Shown: one piece after another, positions 1 to 7,864 of the stretch | Layout: every line of letters starts with the position of its first letter | Numbering within the stretch: position 1 is the stretch's first letter | NCBI GenBank assembly: GCA_964592255.1 | Contig: CAZQCI010000037.1 | Span: 1 to 17,414 of the forward strand | DNA: 17,414 bases | Direction of reading: 5' to 3' | DNA from: CAZQCI01 sp964592255 | GTDB lineage: Bacteria; UBA10199; SBBF01 | Made by a program: the position numbers and the translations under genes | The notes under the pieces: generated by a model | Told to the model about the DNA's origin: nothing | The model's database searches: none | What the model saw: the letters and a program-made list of their open reading frames with translations, nothing else

Positions 1-2
1 GA

Positions 3-1220
3 CAAGTGCCGGAATATGATGAAGACGATCCTTATGCTGAGAAAAATAAAGCTGAGAATTGCGCCGAAATGTTTACTTCTCATGTGCGGTATCCAGAATA
101 TGTATACCAACTAGCGAGTAAAGCCAACGCATGTATTGATGCCAAGGCTGATATTGCCAAGGAAAACTGGCCTCGCAACCCTGATGAAGAAGGATTTTTA
201 GAGTTGAGTAACGGAACCAGTGAAGTTTTTATTGATTGGACAGAGTCTGTGAACCAGGTTGTGATGAATGAAGATGGTACTTATATTATTCAAGATTCGC
301 AAAATACAGGTGCGGGGTTTGTTCCCTACTTTCTGCAAATGGATATGCAAGGAAATCTTTTGAATGAATTTTATTTTCCCGATGATTATTCTTACGACTA
401 CAGCAATAGTGATCTATTAGGGATACGTATCGTTGATGATGTTGCTTATACCGTTTGGGATGCTTCTTCAGCTGGCGAAGACCCAAACCTTATATTTGCT
501 GTGATGGCTCCTAATGAGCAAGTACAAACTATTGCAATTCAAGATTCTTCTCTTCTTTCAGGAATAGATGAAGTGCGGCTTATGGATTTGGATGTTAATA
601 GAGGTAAAATATACTTAGGTTTTGCATCTTATAGTTCTGATGATCACCAGAATATCTATATTGCTGAATTCAACCCAGATAAGGCTGCTGGTTTAACGAT
701 GGATGAAAATACTCCTTTAGATCTGACGAGTGTTGCGGTGCCGGCAAGTCTCTCTTCTGTGGGTGACATGGAATATATGTTTTTTGAAAATCATATTCTT
801 TATTTTTATCCTGGTGATTCTGAGTATTATTTTTTTGATAAAGACTCCGAAGTGGTTGAGATTATTCCAGTATGTGGCTTGCCTGACTCTGTTTACGGGA
901 TTGTTGAGGCTCCTCAAAAAGTGTTTAAGTTGGGAGAGGAAGTTATTTGTGAACAAGAAGCCACGCTTACTTGGGATAATGCGGTCACAGCTACTTTTGC
1001 TCGGGCTTATAACCCGGATCAACAAGCTTCTTCTTTGCTGGATGGGACATGGTCTACAGTAACGGATTTGATTGCCCCTTATCCCGATTATTTTGATCAT
1101 GAAATTTATGACAATACCTATCTTGATCCAGATACGAATCAACTTTCTGTGCTTGTAAAAGGGGATGAAACGGATTGGCGTAATCAGGTTGTGCTCTCTT
1201 TTGATGTCACGCGGGATTAA
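3..1220 (+). CDS. Unrecognised acidic, probably exported protein (5' end outside window)
   Basis: The frame is open from the left edge and ends at TAA 1218-1220. A GTG at 6 could start it, but the frame continues upstream of it and no ribosome binding site can be judged, so I treat the gene as 5'-truncated. About 405 residues are visible. They are rich in Asp, Glu and Tyr and contain many short beta-strand-like stretches separated by acidic loops (for example DMQGNLLNEF, VDDVAYTVWD, GDMEYMFFEN), which suggests a beta-propeller or similar all-beta extracytoplasmic fold. Counting from the GTG, there are four cysteines at 19, 43, 290 and 315, which would suit two disulfides in an exported protein. 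I see no catalytic motif and do not recognise a family. Any signal peptide or lipobox would lie outside the window. No terminator separates it from leuS. Confidence 0.75.
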   Translation, partial: QVPEYDEDDPYAEKNKAENCAEMFTSHVRYPEYVYQLASKANACIDAKADIAKENWPRNPDEEGFLELSNGTSEVFIDWTESVNQVVMNEDGTYIIQDSQNTGAGFVPYFLQMDMQGNLLNEFYFPDDYSYDYSNSDLLGIRIVDDVAYTVWDASSAGEDPNLIFAVMAPNEQVQTIAIQDSSLLSGIDEVRLMDLDVNRGKIYLGFASYSSDDHQNIYIAEFNPDKAAGLTMDENTPLDLTSVAVPASLSSVGDMEYMFFENHILYFYPGDSEYYFFDKDSEVVEIIPVCGLPDSVYGIVEAPQKVFKLGEEVICEQEATLTWDNAVTATFARAYNPDQQASSLLDGTWSTVTDLIAPYPDYFDHEIYDNTYLDPDTNQLSVLVKGDETDWRNQVVLSFDVTRD

Positions 1221-1233
1221 TAAAAATTCAGTA

Positions 1234-1262
1234 TTGCCCTCATTCTTTCATTTTGTTACTCC
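1234..1262 (+). promoter_or_regulatory. Weak candidate promoter for leuS-holA
   Basis: TTGCCC (1234-1239), a 17-bp spacer and TACTCC (1257-1262) lie only 8 nt before the leuS ATG. The -10 match is poor. The main support is that the geometry is the same as at 4685-4713, 7714-7686 and 13041-13069. The 50-bp gap shows no terminator and no Shine-Dalgarno. Confidence 0.25.
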
Positions 1263-1270
1263 TTCCATCT

Positions 1271-3715
1271 ATGGAAGAAAAATATCAGCCGCATCAAATT
1301 GAACCCCGTTGGCAGGCTTATTGGGAAAAAAACAAATCATTTCAAGTTGACGAAAATTCATCCAAGGAAAAATATTATTTATTAGAAATGTTTCCTTACC
1401 CCTCCGGGCGTATTCACATGGGGCATGTGCGTAACTATACTATCGGTGATGTGTTGGCTCGTTTTAAAAAAATGAATGGTTTGGAAGTACTTCACCCCAT
1501 GGGTTGGGATGCCTTTGGGATGCCGGCTGAAAATGCGGCTATTAAGAATAAAACGCACCCGGCTCCGTGGACAGAGGAAAACATTAAAACCATGCGGGTG
1601 CAGCTCAAACGTTTGGGTTTTTCCTACGATTGGGAAAGGGAAGTGGCGACCTGTACTCCAGAGTATTACAAATGGGAGCAAAAATTCTTTCTGCAAATGT
1701 GGGAGAAGGGCCTTGTTTATCGTAAAGATTCTATCGTCAATTGGTGCGAAGCGTGTGCCACGGTTTTGGCCAATGAGCAAGTGGTTGACGGTAAATGTTG
1801 GCGTTGCGACGGTGTGGTGGTTGATAAACCTTTGGCTCAATGGTTTTTTAAAATTACTTCTTATGCCGAAGATCTTTTAAGTGGTTTGAAAAGTTTAGAA
1901 GGCAAATGGCCGGAACGTGTTATTACGATGCAGCGTGAATGGATTGGGCGTTCCGAAGGGGCTTTGATTGATTTTCCTGTTGAAGGGTTATCGGAACCTA
2001 TTTCTGTTTTTACCACCCGGCCGGATACTCTTTTCGGTACGACTTTTATGTCGCTGGCAGCAGGTCATCCGCTTATCGAAAAATTGATTGAAGGCAAAGA
2101 GCAGGCTTCAAGTGTACGAAGTTTTGTGCAGAAAGTAAGCGGGCAGACCGAATCTCAAGCTGGGGATCAATCTAAGGAAGGTGTTTTTACCGGAGCTTTT
2201 TGTATCAACCCCGTTACCAAACGGAAGATTCCTATTTACATCACTAATTTTGTTGTCATGGATTACGGTACCGGCGCTGTCATGGCTGTGCCCGCGCACG
2301 ATCAGCGTGATTTTGAATTTGCCACAGCTTATGGGCTTCCTTTAACTATAGTGATTTCTCCTTCCGGAAAAATTGAAGACGCTTCCAAATTTAAACACGC
2401 CTATGAAGACGATGGTATTTTAATCAATTCAGGACAGTTTAATGGGATGAAAAATTCGGTGGCAAAAATTGCCATTGTTGATTTTTTGGAACGTAAAAAA
2501 ATAGGACGTAAAGTAGTTAATTACAAACTGCGTGATTGGGGTATTTCGCGTCAGCGTTATTGGGGGACACCTATTCCTGCTATTCATTGTGAGACTTGTG
2601 GTATTGTGCCAGCCCCGGAAGAAAGTTTACCGATTCTTCTTCCTCGCGATGTGGAACTTACCGGTACTGCGGGCTCTCCACTGGCTCGTCATCAGCAATT
2701 TCTTAAGGTCGATTGTCCTCGTTGCGGCAATCCTGCGCGACGTGAGACGGACACCATGGATACGTTTGTTGAATCCTCTTGGTATTTTTTCCGCTATGCC
2801 GATCCGCACAATGCGGAAGAGCCTTTTTCGCGGGACAAGGTGGAAGCTTTTTGTCCCGTCAATCAATATATTGGTGGTATTGAACATGCGGTGTTGCATC
2901 TTCTTTATTCTCGTTTTTTTACGCGGGTTCTGCGTGATTTGGGTTATGTGCATCTTAGTGAACCTTTCGAACGTTTGATTACTCAAGGGATGGTTGTCAA
3001 AGATGGTGCAAAGATGAGTAAGTCGAAGGGGAATGTGGTGGACCCTGATTATCTGATCGAAAAATATGGGGCCGATACGGCACGTCTTTTTATTCTTTTT
3101 GCTTCTCCTCCGGAACGAGATTTAGAATGGTCCGACCAGGGTGTTGAAGGTTCTTTTCGTTTTTTAACACGCGTGTGGAGGCTTTTTCATGAAACCGTTC
3201 ATCATCGTTGGGAAGGTAAGGACGATCATCCCGATTTAAATGTGTGGATACATAAAACTATTAAGAGAGTGACTCATGATATTGGTGAAGAAATTCATTT
3301 TAACACGGCTGTTTCAGCGATTATGGAGTATGTGAATTTTCTTTACGACATTGCGCCCCGTTCGGGTTTGTCAGAGAAATTTAAAGATGCGTTGAGAAGT
3401 TTAATTCTTTTATTATCTCCTTTTGTTCCTCATTTAGCTGAAGAGTTGTGGAGTGTGATGGGTTTTAAAGGTGATGTCATTTCTCATCCTTGGCCGGATT
3501 ATGATCCGAACGCCTTGATCCAATCCGTGATTACTGTGGTGGTTCAGGTGAATGGAAAGGTGAGGGCTCAACTTCAATTGTCTCCTTCACTTTCGGAAGA
3601 AGCGAGCCTGAAAGCAGCTCAAGCGGATGAGAAGGTCGCTGCCCATTTAGCTGGAAAGAATGTGATCAAAACAATTTATGTTCCGCAAAAACTCATTAAC
3701 TTTGTGGTGAAGTGA
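1271..3715 (+). CDS. leuS: Leucyl-tRNA synthetase
   Basis: This class I aminoacyl-tRNA synthetase charges tRNA-Leu with leucine in the cytoplasm and hydrolyses mischarged products. The protein has 814 residues, a normal bacterial length. The HIGH-type motif is HMGH at 49-52 and the KMSKS loop is at 581-585. A CxxC pair at C159/C162 with C176/C179 forms a zinc site in the N-terminal half, and a second CETCG...CPRCG pair lies in the leucine-specific region. The CP1 editing domain shows TTRPDT at 248-253 and the VPAHDQRD segment around the conserved Asp344. ATG 1271 is chosen because the family's N-terminus (EEKYQPHQIEPRWQAYW) begins right there; a TTG six codons upstream adds nothing conserved. 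No Shine-Dalgarno is visible before it. It abuts holA with no gap, so the two are surely co-transcribed. Confidence 0.97.
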   Translation: MEEKYQPHQIEPRWQAYWEKNKSFQVDENSSKEKYYLLEMFPYPSGRIHMGHVRNYTIGDVLARFKKMNGLEVLHPMGWDAFGMPAENAAIKNKTHPAPWTEENIKTMRVQLKRLGFSYDWEREVATCTPEYYKWEQKFFLQMWEKGLVYRKDSIVNWCEACATVLANEQVVDGKCWRCDGVVVDKPLAQWFFKITSYAEDLLSGLKSLEGKWPERVITMQREWIGRSEGALIDFPVEGLSEPISVFTTRPDTLFGTTFMSLAAGHPLIEKLIEGKEQASSVRSFVQKVSGQTESQAGDQSKEGVFTGAFCINPVTKRKIPIYITNFVVMDYGTGAVMAVPAHDQRDFEFATAYGLPLTIVISPSGKIEDASKFKHAYEDDGILINSGQFNGMKNSVAKIAIVDFLERKKIGRKVVNYKLRDWGISRQRYWGTPIPAIHCETCGIVPAPEESLPILLPRDVELTGTAGSPLARHQQFLKVDCPRCGNPARRETDTMDTFVESSWYFFRYADPHNAEEPFSRDKVEAFCPVNQYIGGIEHAVLHLLYSRFFTRVLRDLGYVHLSEPFERLITQGMVVKDGAKMSKSKGNVVDPDYLIEKYGADTARLFILFASPPERDLEWSDQGVEGSFRFLTRVWRLFHETVHHRWEGKDDHPDLNVWIHKTIKRVTHDIGEEIHFNTAVSAIMEYVNFLYDIAPRSGLSEKFKDALRSLILLLSPFVPHLAEELWSVMGFKGDVISHPWPDYDPNALIQSVITVVVQVNGKVRAQLQLSPSLSEEASLKAAQADEKVAAHLAGKNVIKTIYVPQKLINFVVK

Positions 3716-4675
3716 ATGAATAACTCCTCGATAAACCCCATCATCATCCTGGTTGGCCACGAGCCTTTTCTCATTGAAAGGGAAATAGCACGTCTCATCA
3801 GCAGCGTAGTACCGAAGGAACTGGCATCTTTTAACCTCGACCGTTTTTCAGCTAAAACCGATTCCTTATCCCGAGTGTTAGATGTGTGTGCCCAGTTTCC
3901 CATGATGGCGCAAAAACGTTTGGTGTTGTTACGTGATGCGGACAGTTTGAAGAAAGATGACCACGAACGGCTTTTGGAATATTTTGAGTCTCCTCAAGAA
4001 ACAACGGTTTTTCTTTTGGTAGCGTCTAAGATTGATAATCGTCTTAAAGTTTGGAAAAGTGCGTCCCGTTTTGTAAGGGAAATGAAAGTGCCTTATTCTA
4101 ATGAAATGCCGGGGTGGATAGTGCGAGAAGCCTCTCAGTTAGGCTTAAAACTTTCTCAAGATGCTGCTTTTGCATTAGCCCAAACTTTGGGTAGTTCTTT
4201 GATGGCAGCCATTAATGCTTTGGAGCAACTTAAAACTTATGTCGCTCCGCGCACGGAAGTTGCGCTGTCCGATGTGGAAGCAACCGTGGGCGGTTTTTTT
4301 TCCAAAACTGTTTTTGAGTTAGCCGACCGGGTGGGAAATAGAAATTATCGTGAAGCCAGCTTAATATTGGAAAATATGGTTTTGCAAGGGGAGCCGTTTG
4401 TGCGTATTTTATTTATGCTCAATCGTCATTTCCGTCTTTTATTTTTAGCGCGTCAAGGTTTAGATCAAAATAGTACGCCGGCTCAAATGGCTTCTACTCT
4501 GGGAGTGCCTCCTTTTTTTGTGAAGGATTATGTTCAGCAAGCCAAAAAGCTTCCTCTTCCTTTTTTTAAAAGAATTTATAACAATCTTTTGTCTGCTGAT
4601 CGGGCGCTTAAAGGCAGCCGCTTGTCTCCTAAGCATGTGATGGATCGGTTTTTGATGCAGGCTTGCCTGTCTTGA
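3716..4675 (+). CDS. holA: DNA polymerase III delta subunit (clamp loader)
   Basis: This is the clamp-loader subunit that opens the beta sliding clamp and works with delta-prime and tau/gamma at the replisome. The protein has 319 residues, close to the usual ~340. Its N-terminus IIILVGHEPFLIEREI matches the family's characteristic (V/Y)G.E.fL..e segment. The middle carries the LGSSLMAAINALEQL helix region typical of the AAA+-like lid, and the C-terminal helical collar includes the RILFMLNRHFRLLFLARQ segment. ATG 3716 directly follows the leuS TGA; the GGTGA just upstream, inside the leuS 3' end, may serve as a weak ribosome site, and translational coupling is likely. The leuS-holA neighbourhood is conserved in many proteobacteria, often with lptE between them; here lptE is absent. 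Confidence 0.92.
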   Translation: MNNSSINPIIILVGHEPFLIEREIARLISSVVPKELASFNLDRFSAKTDSLSRVLDVCAQFPMMAQKRLVLLRDADSLKKDDHERLLEYFESPQETTVFLLVASKIDNRLKVWKSASRFVREMKVPYSNEMPGWIVREASQLGLKLSQDAAFALAQTLGSSLMAAINALEQLKTYVAPRTEVALSDVEATVGGFFSKTVFELADRVGNRNYREASLILENMVLQGEPFVRILFMLNRHFRLLFLARQGLDQNSTPAQMASTLGVPPFFVKDYVQQAKKLPLPFFKRIYNNLLSADRALKGSRLSPKHVMDRFLMQACLS

Positions 4676-4684
4676 TGATCGCCC

Positions 4685-4713
4685 TTGACGATATTTTTTA
4701 GACTCCTTATATC
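4685..4713 (+). promoter_or_regulatory. Promoter for the 4723 lipoprotein gene, near-leaderless
   Basis: TTGACG (4685-4690), an exact 17-bp spacer and TATATC (4708-4713) are followed by 9 nt and then the ATG at 4723. A start site about 7 nt past the -10 box would leave a leader of roughly 0-4 nt. No Shine-Dalgarno is present between holA and this gene. Confidence 0.55.
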
Positions 4714-4722
4714 TACTTTGTC

Positions 4723-7020
4723 ATGAAGCAATTTCTTTGTGGGGTTTTAGTTTTTTTTCTTTTTGCCTGTAGCCCAGGGAAAAGCTTCTTTTCATTTTCA
4801 TTTACCAAAAAAGACAATGTTGAAAAAAATGAAAATAGCGCCAAGAATAGACCGGCTCCTTCTGTTGCCGTTAAGAGAGATGACAAGAAGAGCGATGATA
4901 AAACATTAGAAGATCCAGTGGTTCTCCCCTCCCTGGATGAAGTATTACCCCCAACTTCTGCACCTATACCAGCAGCATTACCACCGTCAACTTCACCGTC
5001 TCTGGCTGATCAACCTGGAACCACAGATTCGGGCCCTGCAGTGCAGTTGCCAGTGGCACCAGCGTCAATGGCACCTGTACCGGTCGTACCCGTACCGGTG
5101 GCACCTGCGGTGGCACCCGTGCCAGTGGCACCTAAGGTTGTGGTGCCGAAATCTGTAGGGGCTTTACCAGGGGACTTGCCTTTGAAGTCTTTTCGTCATT
5201 TTGGAGGTATCCCGACGGTGTTAGCGTTAAGGGATAAGGGTTTTTTGGCCGCTTTTGGCACTAGTTTAGTTTGGTATGATGCCAATTTAAATCCTTTGGG
5301 GCAGTTATCTTTGTCGGCTCCTGTTGAGCGCCTTGTGTCACAAGGTGCAGGGATGTTTTATGTTGTGGAGGAGGGAAATAATTTTGATGTGGTGATTATT
5401 CCGGAAAAAGGGCCGGCTCGTATCGTTAAAAGTTTTGAGGCGGATGGTACGATTGATGTTTTTTCTGGATTAACTCGAGTGTTTGTTTCTCTGCCGGATA
5501 AGGTCCAAATTTTGGATTTAGGTCATTTGGACCAAATTACATCTTTGGGAGAAATAAATTTAGAGGATGTGACACAAGTAGATGTGTTGGGGAATTTTGT
5601 TTATGGGGTGTCGGGGACGAATTTGAATTTATTGGAATTATTGCCGGACAATACGTCACGTTTGTTGGCTCGTTTAGATATGGGGACGTCTTTTTCCATT
5701 TTGGGACATGTGACGGAGGGGGATGGTGTTCGTTTGGTGCTTGGTTTTCAAACCAACGATCAGTGGACGAATGTACGGCTTCTCCCTTTAAGTGTTGGTG
5801 GTGGTGGTTTTGCGGATTTAGGGAATGAAATTAATTTTAAAGAGCCTCTTGACTCTTTGGTGGTGGATGCTTCCGGAATCGGTTGCTTTATGCGGCAGTC
5901 TTCGGCGGGATGTCTTAATTTAAAGACGGGACAGGAATTATTTTCTTCCTTACCTGGTTTGGCGGATGTGGTGGCGTTAGCGATGGGTGAGGGTAAATGG
6001 ATGGTGGCTACTCGTCGTGAGTTGGCTGAAATTTCTTTTCAGGGTGTTGTAGGAAAAAAGGTTGAGTATCCTGGTTCTGTTAGTCGCGTGTTGTTGCCGG
6101 GTGGAAATGTGGTTGTTGTAGAAAACATGTTGGCGGCCAGTGACGCTGGGGCAACGCCATTTTTCATTAATCGTGAATTTTCCGGAGATTTAGTTTCTTG
6201 GATGGCTGTTAAGTCACCGTTAAAAGATACATTTAAGACAAAATTTTCTTTGTCGTTTTCTACAGGAATTTTATTAGCCGAAGAAAAAAGTCAAAAACTT
6301 TATTGGTTGAAAAGTGCCGATCCCGCGACGTTATCTGAAGTGAAGTTGGAGGCCCAAACAATTTCGGGGTTGACGGCTTTTGCTGATGATAAAAGTACAA
6401 CTCTTTTCGTTGTGGGGGATCAGTTAAAAACCTATGCCTTTGATCCCATTAAATTAACGGCGCGTGCGTTAGGGACTTTAGCAATTTCGGAAGGAGGTGG
6501 AGCGGTTGTATCGGGCGATGGTAAAACTCTTTTTGTCGCTTGTGGAGGCCAGGGTTTGTGTTGGGTGGATGTGAGTCAGAGAATGAAGATGAAGCTAACG
6601 GGCAATGTGGCATTGCCTGTAGTTGATGTAAAAGCCATTGATGTGGCTCTTTCGCCGGATGGCAGCTTGGCTTATGTGTTGGGAAAAAAAGAAGCCGAAC
6701 CACTTCAAATTTTTGTTTATGATTTAACAAGCGGTGTGCCAACATCTTTATCTTTTTTACCAAGTTTGGATCCTAGTTTTTCTCTTGAGCAGTTTCGTGG
6801 GCTTACTTTTTCAGCGGGTGGTAAAAAACTGATTTTGCCTCAGAGTAAAGGGCTGGCTATTTACGACATGCATCAGCCGCAAACTCCTGTACTTCAATTT
6901 GTTTGGCCTATGGGACATGCTTTCTTTGCATATGTCACGGGGAGAGGCAGTATTATTTGTGCCGCTCTTGGTTTAAGGGGTGTTCAATGTGGATCCCTGG
7001 AGAACATGCCTAATCCATAG
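4723..7020 (+). CDS. Lipoprotein with Pro/Val/Ala-rich stalk and propeller-like body
   Basis: The 765-residue protein opens with a lipoprotein signal (MKQFLCGVLVFFLFAC). Lys2 gives the positive end, a hydrophobic core follows, and the lipobox ends at Cys16. Residues ~17-65 are charged and Lys-rich. Residues ~67-150 are a low-complexity linker dominated by Pro, Val and Ala, with repeated PVAP and VPVP units encoded by imperfect repeats of a GTGGCACC core. From ~155 to the end, recurring short beta-strand motifs such as GDGKTLFVACGGQGL and SPDGSLAYVLG resemble WD40/YVTN-type beta-propeller blades. The body would sit in the envelope, held off the membrane by the stalk. No catalytic residues are apparent. 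It overlaps the oppositely oriented gene 7678-7010 by 11 bp at the 3' ends, and no terminator is visible. The lipoprotein call is good; the propeller fold is inference, and the function is unknown. Confidence 0.85.
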   Translation: MKQFLCGVLVFFLFACSPGKSFFSFSFTKKDNVEKNENSAKNRPAPSVAVKRDDKKSDDKTLEDPVVLPSLDEVLPPTSAPIPAALPPSTSPSLADQPGTTDSGPAVQLPVAPASMAPVPVVPVPVAPAVAPVPVAPKVVVPKSVGALPGDLPLKSFRHFGGIPTVLALRDKGFLAAFGTSLVWYDANLNPLGQLSLSAPVERLVSQGAGMFYVVEEGNNFDVVIIPEKGPARIVKSFEADGTIDVFSGLTRVFVSLPDKVQILDLGHLDQITSLGEINLEDVTQVDVLGNFVYGVSGTNLNLLELLPDNTSRLLARLDMGTSFSILGHVTEGDGVRLVLGFQTNDQWTNVRLLPLSVGGGGFADLGNEINFKEPLDSLVVDASGIGCFMRQSSAGCLNLKTGQELFSSLPGLADVVALAMGEGKWMVATRRELAEISFQGVVGKKVEYPGSVSRVLLPGGNVVVVENMLAASDAGATPFFINREFSGDLVSWMAVKSPLKDTFKTKFSLSFSTGILLAEEKSQKLYWLKSADPATLSEVKLEAQTISGLTAFADDKSTTLFVVGDQLKTYAFDPIKLTARALGTLAISEGGGAVVSGDGKTLFVACGGQGLCWVDVSQRMKMKLTGNVALPVVDVKAIDVALSPDGSLAYVLGKKEAEPLQIFVYDLTSGVPTSLSFLPSLDPSFSLEQFRGLTFSAGGKKLILPQSKGLAIYDMHQPQTPVLQFVWPMGHAFFAYVTGRGSIICAALGLRGVQCGSLENMPNP

Positions 7021-7678
7021 GTATGGTAATGCCTTGTGGAGGAGGTTCCAGTTTAGGGATGTTGTTTTGTGGTTGACTAGGCTCTGCTGGTGGATCGGGT
7101 TCAGCAGGTTTTGCAGGTATTTGTGGAATGGGTTCTTCTTTGTGCTCCCATTCCAGATTTTTTTCTAATGCCGTGTGAATGATGAATGTTTTTTTCAAGA
7201 AGTTAGATACCCATTCCAACGATCGGAATCCATTGAGGTCAACACTGTCTCTAAAAAGAAGATCAATTTTTGCGGTATGTCCTACGCGGACAATTTGAGG
7301 GTAATCCAATTCGCTTTTTAAGCCTACCGGAAGTGAATCCCATAATTTTTCGTCTACCAATCTTAAATGATTAATGGCCCGGATTTTTTTATCGAGGTGG
7401 TTATGGAGAGTCCATTGGTCTTTGATGGGGTCCAGGCTTAAAGGAGCGGTAGCTCGGTTGGTGACGACAACGTTTAAAATTTTATAACCGGGCAGAAGAT
7501 CATCCAAACGGTTATCGTAAATGGCGTCGATGGCAATGCCCCATTCGGGGATATTGAGCCCGGCTTCTGATTCTATAATTTTTTTATTTTTTTTTGTTTT
7601 GTCTTCTTTGGCCAAAGATTGAAAGGGAAGGAGAATGACTAAAGACAAAATGCAAAGATTTTGTAAGATCGTCTTCAT
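7010..7678 (-). CDS. Secreted/periplasmic protein with Ig-like core and Pro-rich tail
   Basis: I place the start at ATG 7678, which gives 222 residues beginning MKTILQNLCILSLVILLPFQ, a textbook signal peptide with likely cleavage after SLA (residues 22-24). An in-frame ATG at 7738 would put 20 polar residues before this signal, and the promoter at 7714-7686 would then lie inside the gene, so it is disfavoured. After a Lys-rich patch, the segment ILNVVVTNRATAPLSLDPI reads like the first strands of an immunoglobulin-like domain of the sort found in small envelope proteins. The last ~45 residues are Pro/Glu/Gln-rich, as in wall- or partner-binding tails. No Shine-Dalgarno is seen at 7678. The 3' end overlaps the convergent lipoprotein gene by 11 bp. 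The family is not recognised; the Ig-like suggestion is tentative. Confidence 0.75.
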   Translation of the reverse strand: MKTILQNLCILSLVILLPFQSLAKEDKTKKNKKIIESEAGLNIPEWGIAIDAIYDNRLDDLLPGYKILNVVVTNRATAPLSLDPIKDQWTLHNHLDKKIRAINHLRLVDEKLWDSLPVGLKSELDYPQIVRVGHTAKIDLLFRDSVDLNGFRSLEWVSNFLKKTFIIHTALEKNLEWEHKEEPIPQIPAKPAEPDPPAEPSQPQNNIPKLEPPPQGITIPMD

Positions 7679-7685
7679 ATCATGC

Positions 7686-7714
7686 AACATAGCCGAAGCT
7701 TCCTTTGAATGCAA
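7686..7714 (-). promoter_or_regulatory. Promoter for the minus-strand secreted protein, leaderless
   Basis: Read on the minus strand, TTGCAT (7714-7709), a 17-bp spacer and TATGTT (7691-7686) are followed by only 7 nt before the ATG at 7678. The expected start site falls on or just before the start codon. This also supports 7678 over 7738 as the translation start. Confidence 0.45.
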
Positions 7715-7727
7715 ATCAATGAATTGT

Positions 7728-7746
7728 TGTGATTTCATCGATCACA
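7728..7746. promoter_or_regulatory. Inverted repeat, possible activator site
   Basis: TGTGAT (7728-7733), a 7-nt spacer and ATCACA (7741-7746) form a perfect 6-bp-arm inverted repeat. Its centre is about 57 bp upstream of the predicted start site of the minus-strand gene, a usual place for an activator. The half-sites resemble those of CRP/FNR-family regulators, but the distance between them is 3 bp longer than the classical TGTGA-N6-TCACA. The rest of the 186-bp divergent gap up to 7865 shows only poor promoter candidates for the plus-strand gene, such as TTGTCG-17-TATCCA at 7774-7802. Confidence 0.3.
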
Positions 7747-7864
7747 CTTGTGTTCTGAAAATACGTCGCATGCTTGTCGCAGTGTTCTGTTCATAGTATC
7801 CAACACATCTTTTTAATTTAAATAAATAAAACGGCTGAGGGGTCGGAAAGAACAGGAGAATTTT

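Noticed and set aside
717..1142. Minus-strand open frame of 141 codons opposite the first gene
   Set aside because: The translation is rich in Ile, Arg and Asn without a recognisable fold and lies entirely within a better-supported plus-strand gene.
4937..5158. Open frame rich in Trp, His and Gln inside the lipoprotein gene
   Set aside because: It is a second-frame reading of the Pro/Val/Ala repeat region; the repeated QWH units merely mirror the DNA repeat.
7679..7738. Longer start for the minus-strand secreted protein
   Set aside because: It would place 20 polar residues before a complete signal peptide and put the promoter inside the coding region.
7728..7746. Classical CRP site
   Set aside because: The TGTGA and TCACA halves are 9 bp apart rather than 6, so I keep it only as an unnamed inverted repeat.
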